From contig JAUVDD010000041.1 of NCBI GenBank assembly GCA_030595525.1, positions 1 through 10,179 on the forward strand: DNA of 10,179 nucleotides, given 5' to 3'. The number at the start of each line of letters is the position of its first letter. Position 1 is the stretch's first letter. The stretch comes from Puniceicoccales bacterium. Lineage in GTDB: Bacteria > Verrucomicrobiota > Verrucomicrobiia > Opitutales > Oceanipulchritudinaceae. The notes under the pieces were generated by a model, which saw nothing but the letters and a program-made list of their open reading frames with translations, made no database searches and was not told the origin of the DNA. Positions 1 to 6,632 of this stretch are shown here, one piece after another. The translations under genes and the position numbers were made by a program.

Positions 1-60
1 GAATGTTTGGGATATGGAGAAGTCTTGCTTAAAGTTCAGGTAATTCCAAGAGTCAAATAG
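1..60 (+). CDS. Possible C-terminal tail of an upstream gene, unidentified
   Basis: Frame 1 is open from the left edge to a TAG at 58-60 and reads as a 19-residue tail ending in the residues EVLLKVQVIPRVK. The alternating hydrophobic and basic pattern is plausible for the end of a cytosolic enzyme, but the piece is too short to assign. Frame 2 is also open for 13 codons, so the choice of frame is a judgement. If real, the gene lies upstream of and in the same direction as the HAD-like start at 164, with about 100 AT-rich bases between them that contain nothing else I can support. Confidence 0.25.
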   Translation, partial: ECLGYGEVLLKVQVIPRVK

Positions 61-163
61 AAATTATTTAGAAGGCTGAGGTTCCATCATTTGACAGATG
101 GGTAGAATAAAAAAATCCAGATATATTGCATAACAAATCAATTTGAGGTTAGGCGCGAGAAGA

Positions 164-571
164 ATGATCACAATCATTTTTGATATAGACGGTACTCTGG
201 TAGACAGCGCGAAGTTTGACAGTGAGCTTTACGTCAATGCTGTCAGGAAAACCATACCTGGTGTCTTTATTCATGATGACTGTGAAAAATACACGAATGT
301 GACAGACTCTGGAATTTTAAACCAGATAATCAATGAAAACAATATATCAGATGCAAAAGTAATATCTTTGCGTGTTCGGACGGGTTTTGGCGAATTGATA
401 ATGTCTCACCTTGAATCCAATCCGTGTAAGCCAATACAAGGTGCAATAGATACTATAAACGTACTGTCTAAAAACAAAGATTACACTATAGGATTTGCCA
501 CTGGCGGGTGGAGACACACTGCTTTAATGAAATTGCAATCTGCTGGATTTTCCATTGATGAAACAACTCTG
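164..571 (+). pseudogene. HAD-superfamily hydrolase, 5' two thirds only, fused downstream
   Basis: About 136 residues match the front of phosphoglycolate-phosphatase-like HAD hydrolases: the nucleophile motif DIDGTLVDS, a helical cap, and the motif II Thr in FATGGW followed by a helix ending SAGFSID. Such enzymes normally run to roughly 200-230 residues and need a later Lys and a GDxxxD-type metal site, both missing here. The frame continues without a stop into protease sequence, so this is a gene remnant or a fusion domain that should not be catalytic. The right boundary is estimated to within about 15 codons. The coding sequence looks more AT-rich than the protease half. Confidence 0.65.
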
Positions 572-3500
572 GACAACTTGTGGGGCGAATTCACTACAAA
601 TCTCTTTGACCTTTCCCGCGGGGAGCACATAGTAAATGTTGAGATTGTGGCAAACCCCGACACAACCGATAGATTATGGACAGCGGACTATGATTCGGAT
701 GTTTATGGTAATATTGATCTTACAAATAATATTGCCCGCTACCAGCAGTATTGGGTTGGCCGGCAATCTACTAAATATCGAGGAGAGTTGCAGGCGGAGA
801 TTTTTCTAAAGATCCAAATGGCTTATTCAAGTGAGCCAAGTCCATTTGATGGAACGGATGTAATCATTTTTGTATATGTTCCCGCAATGGAGGAAAACGC
901 TATCGAATGGGGTCTTGGCGGCGAGGGGACACTCCATGTAAAAAAAGACATGTTCCCAGTTTTGGAAGGAGCCGCATACGACCCGACTGACATCAGTTCG
1001 ACTAATCCCCAGGGGCAATGGAGGCCCTTTGGAGTTATTTGCAATTGGTTTGGTGGGGGCGTTGAATATGAGTGGACCACGGCCTCCATCATTATGCACG
1101 AATATGGGCATTTGCTGGGCATACATCACCCCTCATCTTTTAATGCGGACGTCCAAAGTTGTAGTCCGCTGCAAGAAGGAATGGACTCCTACTACCATGG
1201 TCCTTACAACTTAATGCGCCGAATTCTGTTGGGTGGTAGGCCATTTCAACCTTTCCATGAAAGGGACCTTTTGAAATTAGGGTGGCTTGACCGGGTTCAG
1301 GTTAACAATAATTTGCGTGATGTCATTATTAAAGACATTCGCTTGGGTGGGAGCGTATTCTATATTGCTGATTTCGATACCGTGACTCTCACTCATTTTA
1401 TTCCTTTCCTTTTTACCGAGAGTTTTTCAATCGCCCTTCACGCCGGAAATGGCTTGGATGCAAAGTCAGTCCCGGCTGGAGGTAATATGTATTTAAGTGA
1501 AGGACTGGCGATCTGGCACCATCATGAATATATCCATCAGGATTTTCCTGACATAAGGAATGAGGTAATAATGGATCTTGAGTCAGGCTGGGGGCTTTTT
1601 TCTGATCCCGAGATATGGCAGGAAGGAGATTCAATTAGTGGCTTTGACAACCTGGACACGTGGTACGATAGAGTCTTGGGATGCGCTACCCGGAATGCTG
1701 GAGAGGCTGTTAATTATGTTGGAGACAGCAACGATTTTTTTTCAGGGCCAGGAGCCGAGTTTTCGTATAGGACAAATCCGAGTACTGCTGGGTATTCGAA
1801 TGACACTGTCCCGATTCCAGACCCAATTGGCCGTTACTTAATTCAAAATGAAATTAATTCCATTGTCATCCGAATAAAGGAAGACTATGGAGACTCTATA
1901 TTGGTTGATATCTTGCTGGCTCCTTACGAGGATGTAATAACCCCGAACGGTGGAGAGATAATTGCGGCTGGGGAAGAGTGCCATATTTCTTGGGAAAAGG
2001 AATTTACGATTGACCAAGAAGGCGGCATCATTGATTTCGTTGATATCTACTTCAATCCTGGTCCAGGACAATCTGATGTATTAATTGACACCGGTGTGGA
2101 AGCCACAGATGGCCAATACACTTGGATTCCAACATCTGCGGATATTTCCTCAGAGGGAAAAATCAAGATTGTTTACAACAACATTAATGATTCTGGTCAT
2201 GTAGGCGAGGACGAATCTGACGGGACTTTTGAAATCGTCCCCGCCCCTATCGCCACGTTTAGTGATGTTTCGTCTCAGACAGGCCTGAGCTTTGGTGGTA
2301 CACCATATGGAAGTACAGCCCTTGATTACAATGGTGACGGGAAAAAGGATCTTTTTGTTTCCATAAGCGATTCTCGGTCCTCGTTGAATAACTTGCAGCA
2401 ATTGAGCCCCAATGGGGTGCCCCTGTTCTCTTCCTATGCAAATGAGTTTACCGATCTTACTCAAGCTTACCGTGGTGTGACCACTGCTGATTATGATAAC
2501 GATGGAGACCAGGACCTGTTCCTCTCTCATGGTTCCCAATCAAAATTGTTCTCCAATAACAATGGCATTTTTGCTGACGCATCAGCCACTCTTGGTTTGG
2601 GTACGCTGGTAGATCAATCAACCTCAGCCTGTTGGGGTGACTTTGACCGCGATGGTTGGCTAGATCTTTATGTCGTTCGTGCAGAAACTTATTCCGACCC
2701 ACCTCTTGTGACCAATGGTGGCCCTCAACATCGTCTGTTTCGAAATGAGGTCAGTTCAGGAGGAGGATTTGTAGATGTGACCTCGAGTGCGGGACTGGAT
2801 GGTGTCGCAATATTTGGCTCCCTATCTGCTTCCTGGGTTGATTTTGATCAAGACGGAGATCAGGATTTGTTTGTCGCGAATAATCAACTTATCCCCGGCG
2901 GGCAAGGTGAAGTCAACTGTTTGCTGTTTGTTAATCAGGATGATGGAACATTCCTAGAACAATATGACTCCATTATCGGGGCCCAACTTCCCTCGGTTAC
3001 CTCTGCACGTTGGGCTGATATGGACAACGATACGGATCTTGATCTGCTGATTAGTGGTGACGATTACGAGCCAATTATTTTCCTCAATGATGGGGTAGCA
3101 GGATTCCTTGCCCAAACCCCTTTGCGCATTGACTCCAATGAGGGCCATAGTGGACTAACAGTATTTGACCATGATCTTGATGGAAGGAGCGATGTCCTAT
3201 TGCTGTCGAATGACGATCAAGCTTCGTCACGGTTTTTTTCCAACCAGGAAGTTTCTGGCAACCTGGCTTTTGTCGAAAACACAACAAACGTTGGTCTCAC
3301 TGACTTGGGTCGTGTACTGGGTTCGGTGGCAACTGATTTTACGAACGATGGTGATCCTGATCTCTTCCTTGGGAAGCCTCTTTCCGGTGGCAAGTATTTC
3401 TTTAAGACGGAGACCACCGGTGGATCTGATCCTCTCGGACGAAATTATGTGAAAGTCCTCCTTTCTTCCCCAGACGGGGCCAACAACCGCTCAGGCATTG

Positions 3501-4096
3501 GGGCTATAGTAACGGTAACAGCCGGAACCCTGATCCAAACCCAAATGGTGGACGGTGGCAGCGGTAGGGGTGCTCAAAATGACCGAGAATTAACCTTTGG
3601 TTTGGGCTCATATTCTTCAACTGTTACGGCGACAATTCAATGGCCTGGAGGGCATGTTCAAAGCGATGTCCCCTTGGTCATCAGCGATCAGAGTTCGGAA
3701 ACTATCAACGCAATATTGGATGACACAGCTCCTGTGGTGAGTAACGTTTCAGCCAATTCGGTGTTCAATCCCTCCACCGGGAAATTGGACTGGACGTTTG
3801 CATGGGAAACGGATGTCAGTTGTGACCCTTCATTGGACAAGCTCACATTCGATCAGGCAGGGATATCCAATCCCTGCTGGCCTGGTTGGACCACCGTCAC
3901 CCCTGCAACGGCCGGGGTATCGCACACCTACAAGGCCAAGCCCGGTGGCGGTTATACCCATGAATTCAAGTTGTTTAACATTGACTGCATAACCAAGTGC
4001 AGTTTCAGGTACTACGTAACCAGTGGGGTGGGGTCATATTTGAACTCCTGTTCTCCGATTCTCAAAGGCGTGAAAGTTTGTCCCACGGTTCCCTAA
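164..4096 (+). CDS. Fusion: truncated HAD phosphatase N-terminus joined to metzincin-type metalloprotease with FG-GAP and ASPIC/UnbV domains
   Basis: This single frame encodes 1310 residues. I chose ATG 164 over the in-frame TTG at 143 because HAD motif I (D7-I-D9-G-T) then sits in its usual place near the N-terminus. Residues 1 to about 137 are HAD-like, with motif II Thr113 in FATGG; motifs III (Lys) and IV (acidic pair) are absent. From about residue 140 the protein is a protease domain with H312-E-Y-G-H316-L-L-G-I-H-H322, a full HExxHxxGxxH zinc site, and a candidate Met-turn at YNLM. Next come a Kre9/Knh-like beta domain starting PNGGE (about 588-695), seven DxDxDGxxD-type repeats (about 720-1065), an ASPIC/UnbV domain (about 1092-1165, with NRSGIGA and WPGG) and a Cys-rich C-terminal beta domain. 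There is no signal peptide although the protease half is of an exported type, and no FlgD-like tail. Domain calls are by eye. Activity of either half is uncertain. Confidence 0.85.
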   Translation: MITIIFDIDGTLVDSAKFDSELYVNAVRKTIPGVFIHDDCEKYTNVTDSGILNQIINENNISDAKVISLRVRTGFGELIMSHLESNPCKPIQGAIDTINVLSKNKDYTIGFATGGWRHTALMKLQSAGFSIDETTLDNLWGEFTTNLFDLSRGEHIVNVEIVANPDTTDRLWTADYDSDVYGNIDLTNNIARYQQYWVGRQSTKYRGELQAEIFLKIQMAYSSEPSPFDGTDVIIFVYVPAMEENAIEWGLGGEGTLHVKKDMFPVLEGAAYDPTDISSTNPQGQWRPFGVICNWFGGGVEYEWTTASIIMHEYGHLLGIHHPSSFNADVQSCSPLQEGMDSYYHGPYNLMRRILLGGRPFQPFHERDLLKLGWLDRVQVNNNLRDVIIKDIRLGGSVFYIADFDTVTLTHFIPFLFTESFSIALHAGNGLDAKSVPAGGNMYLSEGLAIWHHHEYIHQDFPDIRNEVIMDLESGWGLFSDPEIWQEGDSISGFDNLDTWYDRVLGCATRNAGEAVNYVGDSNDFFSGPGAEFSYRTNPSTAGYSNDTVPIPDPIGRYLIQNEINSIVIRIKEDYGDSILVDILLAPYEDVITPNGGEIIAAGEECHISWEKEFTIDQEGGIIDFVDIYFNPGPGQSDVLIDTGVEATDGQYTWIPTSADISSEGKIKIVYNNINDSGHVGEDESDGTFEIVPAPIATFSDVSSQTGLSFGGTPYGSTALDYNGDGKKDLFVSISDSRSSLNNLQQLSPNGVPLFSSYANEFTDLTQAYRGVTTADYDNDGDQDLFLSHGSQSKLFSNNNGIFADASATLGLGTLVDQSTSACWGDFDRDGWLDLYVVRAETYSDPPLVTNGGPQHRLFRNEVSSGGGFVDVTSSAGLDGVAIFGSLSASWVDFDQDGDQDLFVANNQLIPGGQGEVNCLLFVNQDDGTFLEQYDSIIGAQLPSVTSARWADMDNDTDLDLLISGDDYEPIIFLNDGVAGFLAQTPLRIDSNEGHSGLTVFDHDLDGRSDVLLLSNDDQASSRFFSNQEVSGNLAFVENTTNVGLTDLGRVLGSVATDFTNDGDPDLFLGKPLSGGKYFFKTETTGGSDPLGRNYVKVLLSSPDGANNRSGIGAIVTVTAGTLIQTQMVDGGSGRGAQNDRELTFGLGSYSSTVTATIQWPGGHVQSDVPLVISDQSSETINAILDDTAPVVSNVSANSVFNPSTGKLDWTFAWETDVSCDPSLDKLTFDQAGISNPCWPGWTTVTPATAGVSHTYKAKPGGGYTHEFKLFNIDCITKCSFRYYVTSGVGSYLNSCSPILKGVKVCPTVP
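2324..3361 (+). repeat. Seven FG-GAP/VCBS-type calcium-binding repeats (protein-level)
   Basis: Within the fused metalloprotease, seven Asp-rich loops recur: DYNGDGKKD, DYDNDGDQD, DFDRDGWLD, DFDQDGDQD, DMDNDTDLD, DHDLDGRSD and DFTNDGDPD. Each is followed by a hydrophobic strand such as LFVS or LFLS. This is the usual signature of the beta-propeller blades found in integrin-like and CRTAC1-like secreted proteins, where the loops bind calcium. The fifth, sixth and seventh loops depart from the consensus. Seven blades would close one propeller, and an ASPIC/UnbV domain directly after the last blade is the common arrangement in this family. Confidence 0.85.
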
Positions 4097-4101
4097 GGTT
4101 T

Positions 4102-4106
4102 GGAGG
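4102..4106 (+). promoter_or_regulatory. Ribosome binding site GGAGG deciding the start at 4114
   Basis: GGAGG lies 7 bases before ATG 4114 and just after the stop of the preceding gene (4094-4096). An in-frame ATG exists at 3997, but it lies inside the upstream gene, adds 39 residues without signal-peptide character and has no comparable site. This fixes the start at 4114. Confidence 0.8.
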
Positions 4107-4113
4107 AATTGAA

Positions 4114-5019
4114 ATGATATCCAAAGTTCGATTTAACATCGTGTTTGCAGGAATAATGGGTTTTTTCTTTCTGGCCCAGGGGGGTATGAACGCTCTGGCA
4201 AGTGAACCAAGCGCCTTGGATATATCTGGGATGGTAGGCATTACTCCTGCAGAGGCTAATAGCTGCATAGCCATTTGGGTCCCAGTTGAAAACAATTCTG
4301 CAATAAGTGGCATTAAATGGTATAATAATGATTCAGCGGATGCCTTTCCGGAGGTACTGGTCCAAAGCGGTTCGGCGGATTATCCAGTTTCCTTGGCTGG
4401 GGCCGATGTGATGGCGGAATCTGTTTCCGGGGGGTCCTTGGCCTGGAGTGAGGTTTCTTTTTCGGAGCCGGTGGCCTGCAGGAGTTCCGGTCTGTACGTC
4501 ATCTTCCGGGTTCCAGAGGGAACGGTTTCTGAAGCTGAGGGATATGGCGGTGGTCCGGCTTTGGGGTATACATCTGCTGAAGACGGGTATGCCGGGTGGA
4601 TCAGCGCTGATGGGGAGGAATGGGTGAAGATCCATCCCGACTTTGGATTCGCTGTACAGCCCACATTTGTGTCAAGAGATCCGAGTATGTTGCACAAGAA
4701 CATGGCAAGAGACGATGGGGAATTGGCTAGGCCAAAGGTATTGGCAACGGCTTTATACCCGGCCGCTCCAAATCCTTTCAACCCTCAGACGACATTGAAG
4801 TTCAGCTTACAAAAGCCAGGGTCGGTGGATCTCGCAGTTTACAACCTCAAGGGTGAGTTGGTTAAGCGCGTGGTTTCCGGTTCGGTTGATGCTGGAGAGC
4901 ACGAGATTCAATGGAATGGTCGAGATAGAGCGGGTGCCTCCTTAGCAAGTGGGGTGTATTTCGCAAGGTTTGTATCGGGGAAGGTGACCATGACTCAGAG
5001 ATTGGTTCTAATTCAGTAA
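4114..5019 (+). CDS. Secreted protein with FlgD-like/T9SS type A C-terminal sorting domain
   Basis: The product has 301 residues. A Sec signal peptide (basic MISKVR, hydrophobic core with GFFFL, likely cleavage after ALA near residue 29) is followed by a beta-rich domain of unknown function (about 30-190) containing SGIKWYNND and GLYVIFRVPEG. A linker leads to a classic FlgD-like immunoglobulin fold from about residue 212: YPAAPNPFNP, then VDLAVYNLKGELVKRV, AGEHEIQWNGRD and SGVYFARF, ending LVLIQ. In FCB bacteria this tail routes proteins through the type IX system to the surface or medium; that role is inferred here. The gene starts 17 bases after the metalloprotease stop and probably shares its transcript, so it may be a partner protein. 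I do not recognise the N-terminal domain. Confidence 0.9.
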   Translation: MISKVRFNIVFAGIMGFFFLAQGGMNALASEPSALDISGMVGITPAEANSCIAIWVPVENNSAISGIKWYNNDSADAFPEVLVQSGSADYPVSLAGADVMAESVSGGSLAWSEVSFSEPVACRSSGLYVIFRVPEGTVSEAEGYGGGPALGYTSAEDGYAGWISADGEEWVKIHPDFGFAVQPTFVSRDPSMLHKNMARDDGELARPKVLATALYPAAPNPFNPQTTLKFSLQKPGSVDLAVYNLKGELVKRVVSGSVDAGEHEIQWNGRDRAGASLASGVYFARFVSGKVTMTQRLVLIQ

Positions 5020-5027
5020 ATTAACTT

Positions 5028-5057
5028 GGGAAGGGGCTTGCTCTTCTGCCCCTTCCC
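5028..5057 (+). terminator. Perfect 10-bp GC-rich hairpin between two secreted-protein genes
   Basis: GGGAAGGGGC (5028-5037) pairs exactly with GCCCCTTCCC (5048-5057) around a 10-base loop. It begins 8 bases after the stop of the upstream gene and ends 20 bases before the next ATG. No T-run follows, so it is not a canonical intrinsic terminator. It may be a weak terminator or an mRNA 3'-end stabiliser that lets some transcription through to the beta-helix gene. Confidence 0.55.
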
Positions 5058-5077
5058 CAAACAGCTAGATAGAGATT

Positions 5078-6232
5078 ATGAAAGCAGCAATTGTTTTATC
5101 AGCTCTTATATGCTTCTTACCTCATTCTGTCCTTGCATCAACTTGGCAAGTAGAAAAGGACGGATCAGGTGATTTTGTGGAGATCCAACATGCGATTGAT
5201 GCCGCTGCGGCTGGTGACACTATTAGAATTGGACCTGGGAGGTTTGACACCTTTCATCCCTTTACAGCACCAGGATGGACAGAAGAGGTGATAGTTGGTG
5301 TGACAAAGGATAACTTGACCTTTATCGGTTCAGGGAAAGATGTCACCATTGTTGGAACTTCGGCTCCATATGGTGCTCCTGGTGAAGACCCGAAGTGTTT
5401 TTGTTCCATCGGATCATTTGATGCTCGAATCCAGGACCTGACGATTGAGAATGTCGAAGAGGGGATTTATTGGTGGGAGGGGAATTTGGTTGTCCAAGGA
5501 TGTGTAATTCGTGGCAACTCGAATACATATATAGGCATGGGGCCAGTTTTCAATAGTCTACAGGTTTTGGGATGCGATTTTGAGTTATTAAATCAGGGTT
5601 CTTTGGGGATTTCTACCCACCCCCCATCTGGAAACATCTCAGTGCATAATTGTCATTTCTCTGGTGTTGGGACGGGGTTGATTTCCAATGACACAAGTGG
5701 GGTCGAATTAACAAGCTGCATTTTTGAAGATTTGGGAGTCGGGGCTCAGTTTGATTGGGGTACAACGGGCACTATTTCGGATTGCAAGTTCTTTGATAAT
5801 TTCGTGCTTGGTATTCAGTTTTTAAATAATTCGATTGCAGAGATAAATGACACATATTTTTCCAGAGCAGAGTTGGGGCTGGCGATTGGTGCGGGATCGG
5901 TTGTAACCGGAACAAGAGTGGTGTTGGAAAATTCTATCGATACAAGTATCATCTTGTGGTCTCAAGTATATGTCAACCTAACACAAAGCCATATCCTGCC
6001 GTCATCGACAGGTCGTGCAATTTGGTCGACAGGATTTCCTTACGAGCACATTAATCAAGACATGCAGGGAAATTTCTGGGGCACTGATGATCCTGATAGC
6101 ATTGCCGCCATGATCTGGGACTCAAACGATGACCCTTCGCTGCATTTCACGGTTTTGTTTGAGCCGTTTGCTGGCGGTCCTGTACCAACCGAAAAGAAAA
6201 GCTTCGGCAGCGTGAAGGCCATGTTCCGGTAG
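5078..6232 (+). CDS. Secreted right-handed beta-helix (pectate-lyase-like fold) protein with KAMFR C-terminal motif
   Basis: The product has 384 residues. A short signal peptide (MKAAIVLSALICFLPHSVLA) with likely cleavage at A20|S is followed by the usual opening of bacterial parallel beta-helix proteins, DGSGDFVEIQHAIDAA then GDTIRIGPG. About ten irregular coils follow, with repeated hydrophobic turns such as IENVEEGIYW, VQGCVIRGN, VHNCHFSG and LTSCIFEDL. It closes with GNFWGTDDPDSIAAMIWD. I see no catalytic residues that would single out a polysaccharide lyase, so the substrate is unknown; a binding or structural role is equally possible. The last nine residues FGSVKAMFR match the end of the protein encoded at 9207-9848. 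The start has only a weak purine-rich site (AGAG at 5071). It lies 58 bases after the FlgD-tail gene and is followed by a strong terminator. Confidence 0.88.
   Translation: MKAAIVLSALICFLPHSVLASTWQVEKDGSGDFVEIQHAIDAAAAGDTIRIGPGRFDTFHPFTAPGWTEEVIVGVTKDNLTFIGSGKDVTIVGTSAPYGAPGEDPKCFCSIGSFDARIQDLTIENVEEGIYWWEGNLVVQGCVIRGNSNTYIGMGPVFNSLQVLGCDFELLNQGSLGISTHPPSGNISVHNCHFSGVGTGLISNDTSGVELTSCIFEDLGVGAQFDWGTTGTISDCKFFDNFVLGIQFLNNSIAEINDTYFSRAELGLAIGAGSVVTGTRVVLENSIDTSIILWSQVYVNLTQSHILPSSTGRAIWSTGFPYEHINQDMQGNFWGTDDPDSIAAMIWDSNDDPSLHFTVLFEPFAGGPVPTEKKSFGSVKAMFR
6179..6229 (+). other. C-terminal tag, copy 1 (PVPTEKKSFGSVKAMFR)
   Basis: The last 17 codons of the beta-helix gene encode P-V-x6-F-G-S-V-K-A-M-F-R directly before TAG. 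The same spacing and the same KAMFR end occur at 9795-9845 in a protein with no other visible relation. The bases AAGGCCATGTTCCG are identical in both copies (6215-6228 and 9831-9844). A lysine-rich linker precedes it here. It is read as a candidate sorting or processing signal; this function is inference. Confidence 0.7.
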
Positions 6233-6312
6233 TCAAAATTCTTAGTGAAAATTTACGTTTAGCGACCCATCCGTGGAGGCGGGATTTCAGGTTGGAAAAA
6301 GCTGTCAAAATT

Positions 6313-6340
6313 AGACAGGTCAGGCGGCCTGTCTTTTTTT
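6313..6340 (+). terminator. Rho-independent terminator after the beta-helix gene
   Basis: AGACAGG (6313-6319) pairs with CCTGTCT (6328-6334) over an 8-base loop, and the last base of the stem begins a run of seven T residues (6334-6340). It lies 80 bases after the stop at 6230-6232 and closes the transcription unit that contains the first three secreted-protein genes. Confidence 0.85.
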
Positions 6341-6345
6341 GAGCG

Positions 6346-6351
6346 TATAAT
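6346..6351 (+). promoter_or_regulatory. Possible -10 element TATAAT for the protease leader
   Basis: A perfect TATAAT sits 5 bases after the terminator T-run and 281 bases before the protease start. No TTGACA-like hexamer is found 16-18 bases upstream (the bases there are GC-rich and belong to the terminator), and there is no TG extension. Its position, in the first bases available after the terminator, is the main argument for it. Confidence 0.3.
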
Positions 6352-6538
6352 CCGATTAAATCAAATGGTTAGCCCTGCTGGGGTGTCGGCTATAACCGCA
6401 GAAAATTTCAAGTGATTATTATCTTTGGAACCCAGTACAGTTGTGGCAGATACTGACTTATAAAAAAATGTTTTCAAAAAATTCAAATCCAGGTGCATCC
6501 AAAACGTGGTCTCGCGACATTAATATATATGGGTGTCC

Positions 6539-6565
6539 TCTCTTCATGGGGTTGCGATGAAGGGG
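6539..6565 (+). promoter_or_regulatory. Leader hairpin, 9 bp
   Basis: CTTCAT (6542-6547) pairs with ATGAAG (6557-6562) around a 9-base loop (GGGGTTGCG). The helix extends outward by T-G, C-G and T-G pairs to 6539 and 6565. It stands just before the terminator-like hairpin at 6574, a layout seen in attenuated leaders. No function can be assigned from sequence alone. Confidence 0.35.
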
Positions 6566-6573
6566 TGAACCAG

Positions 6574-6608
6574 CCAAGGCTTAGAGTTAGCTAACCTTGG
6601 GCCTTTTA
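6574..6608 (+). terminator. Terminator-like hairpin in the protease leader
   Basis: CCAAGG-(C)-TTAG (6574-6584) pairs with CTAA-CCTTGG (6591-6600), leaving one bulged C and a 6-base loop. GCC and then TTTTATT follow. The form is that of a weak intrinsic terminator. It ends about 25 bases before the ATG at 6633, so it could either end a small upstream RNA or act as an attenuator of the protease gene. The ribosome binding site AAGGGGG lies outside it. Confidence 0.45.
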
Positions 6609-6620
6609 TTGATTGGATGC

Positions 6621-6627
6621 AAGGGGG
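6621..6627 (+). promoter_or_regulatory. Ribosome binding site AAGGGGG deciding the start at 6633
   Basis: The purine run AAGGGGG ends 5 bases before ATG 6633. The frame is also open from a TTG at 6597, but that start overlaps the leader hairpin, and the added 12 residues would displace the signal peptide. ATG 6633 gives the typical basic start MRKF followed by a hydrophobic core. Confidence 0.75.
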
Positions 6628-6632
6628 CCTTC

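Larger units (their letters stand above)
6341..6632 (+). other. 292-base non-coding leader upstream of the subtilisin-like protease
   Basis: No convincing gene lies here. Three potential RNA hairpins can be drawn. The first is GGTTA/GCC with GGC/TAACC at 6367-6397, with a two-base bulge. The second is a 9-bp stem at 6539-6565, including two G-U pairs, that pairs CTTCAT with ATGAAG. The third is a 10-bp stem with one bulged base at 6574-6600. The stretch between about 6400 and 6535 is AT-rich without clear structure. I recognise no known riboswitch class. It could be a structured 5' UTR or a small RNA ending at the last hairpin. Confidence 0.4.

Noticed and set aside
91..96. TTGACA as a -35 promoter element for the first gene
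   Set aside because: No TATAAT-like hexamer lies 16-18 bases downstream; TAGAAT at 103-108 is only 6 bases away and TATATT at 122-127 is 25 bases away.
143..163. TTG at 143 as the start of the fused HAD-metalloprotease gene
   Set aside because: It adds seven residues before the HAD beta-1 strand; ATG 164 places DIDGT at the position usual for the family.
2150..2539. 129-codon open frame on the minus strand inside the metalloprotease
   Set aside because: It is opposite the FG-GAP repeat region; Asp-rich repeats (GAT/GAC) tend to leave the opposite strand open. No protein-like features were seen.
4380..4781. 133-codon open frame on the minus strand inside the FlgD-tail gene
   Set aside because: It lies wholly opposite a well-supported gene with signal peptide and sorting domain, has no ribosome binding site evident and no recognisable domain.
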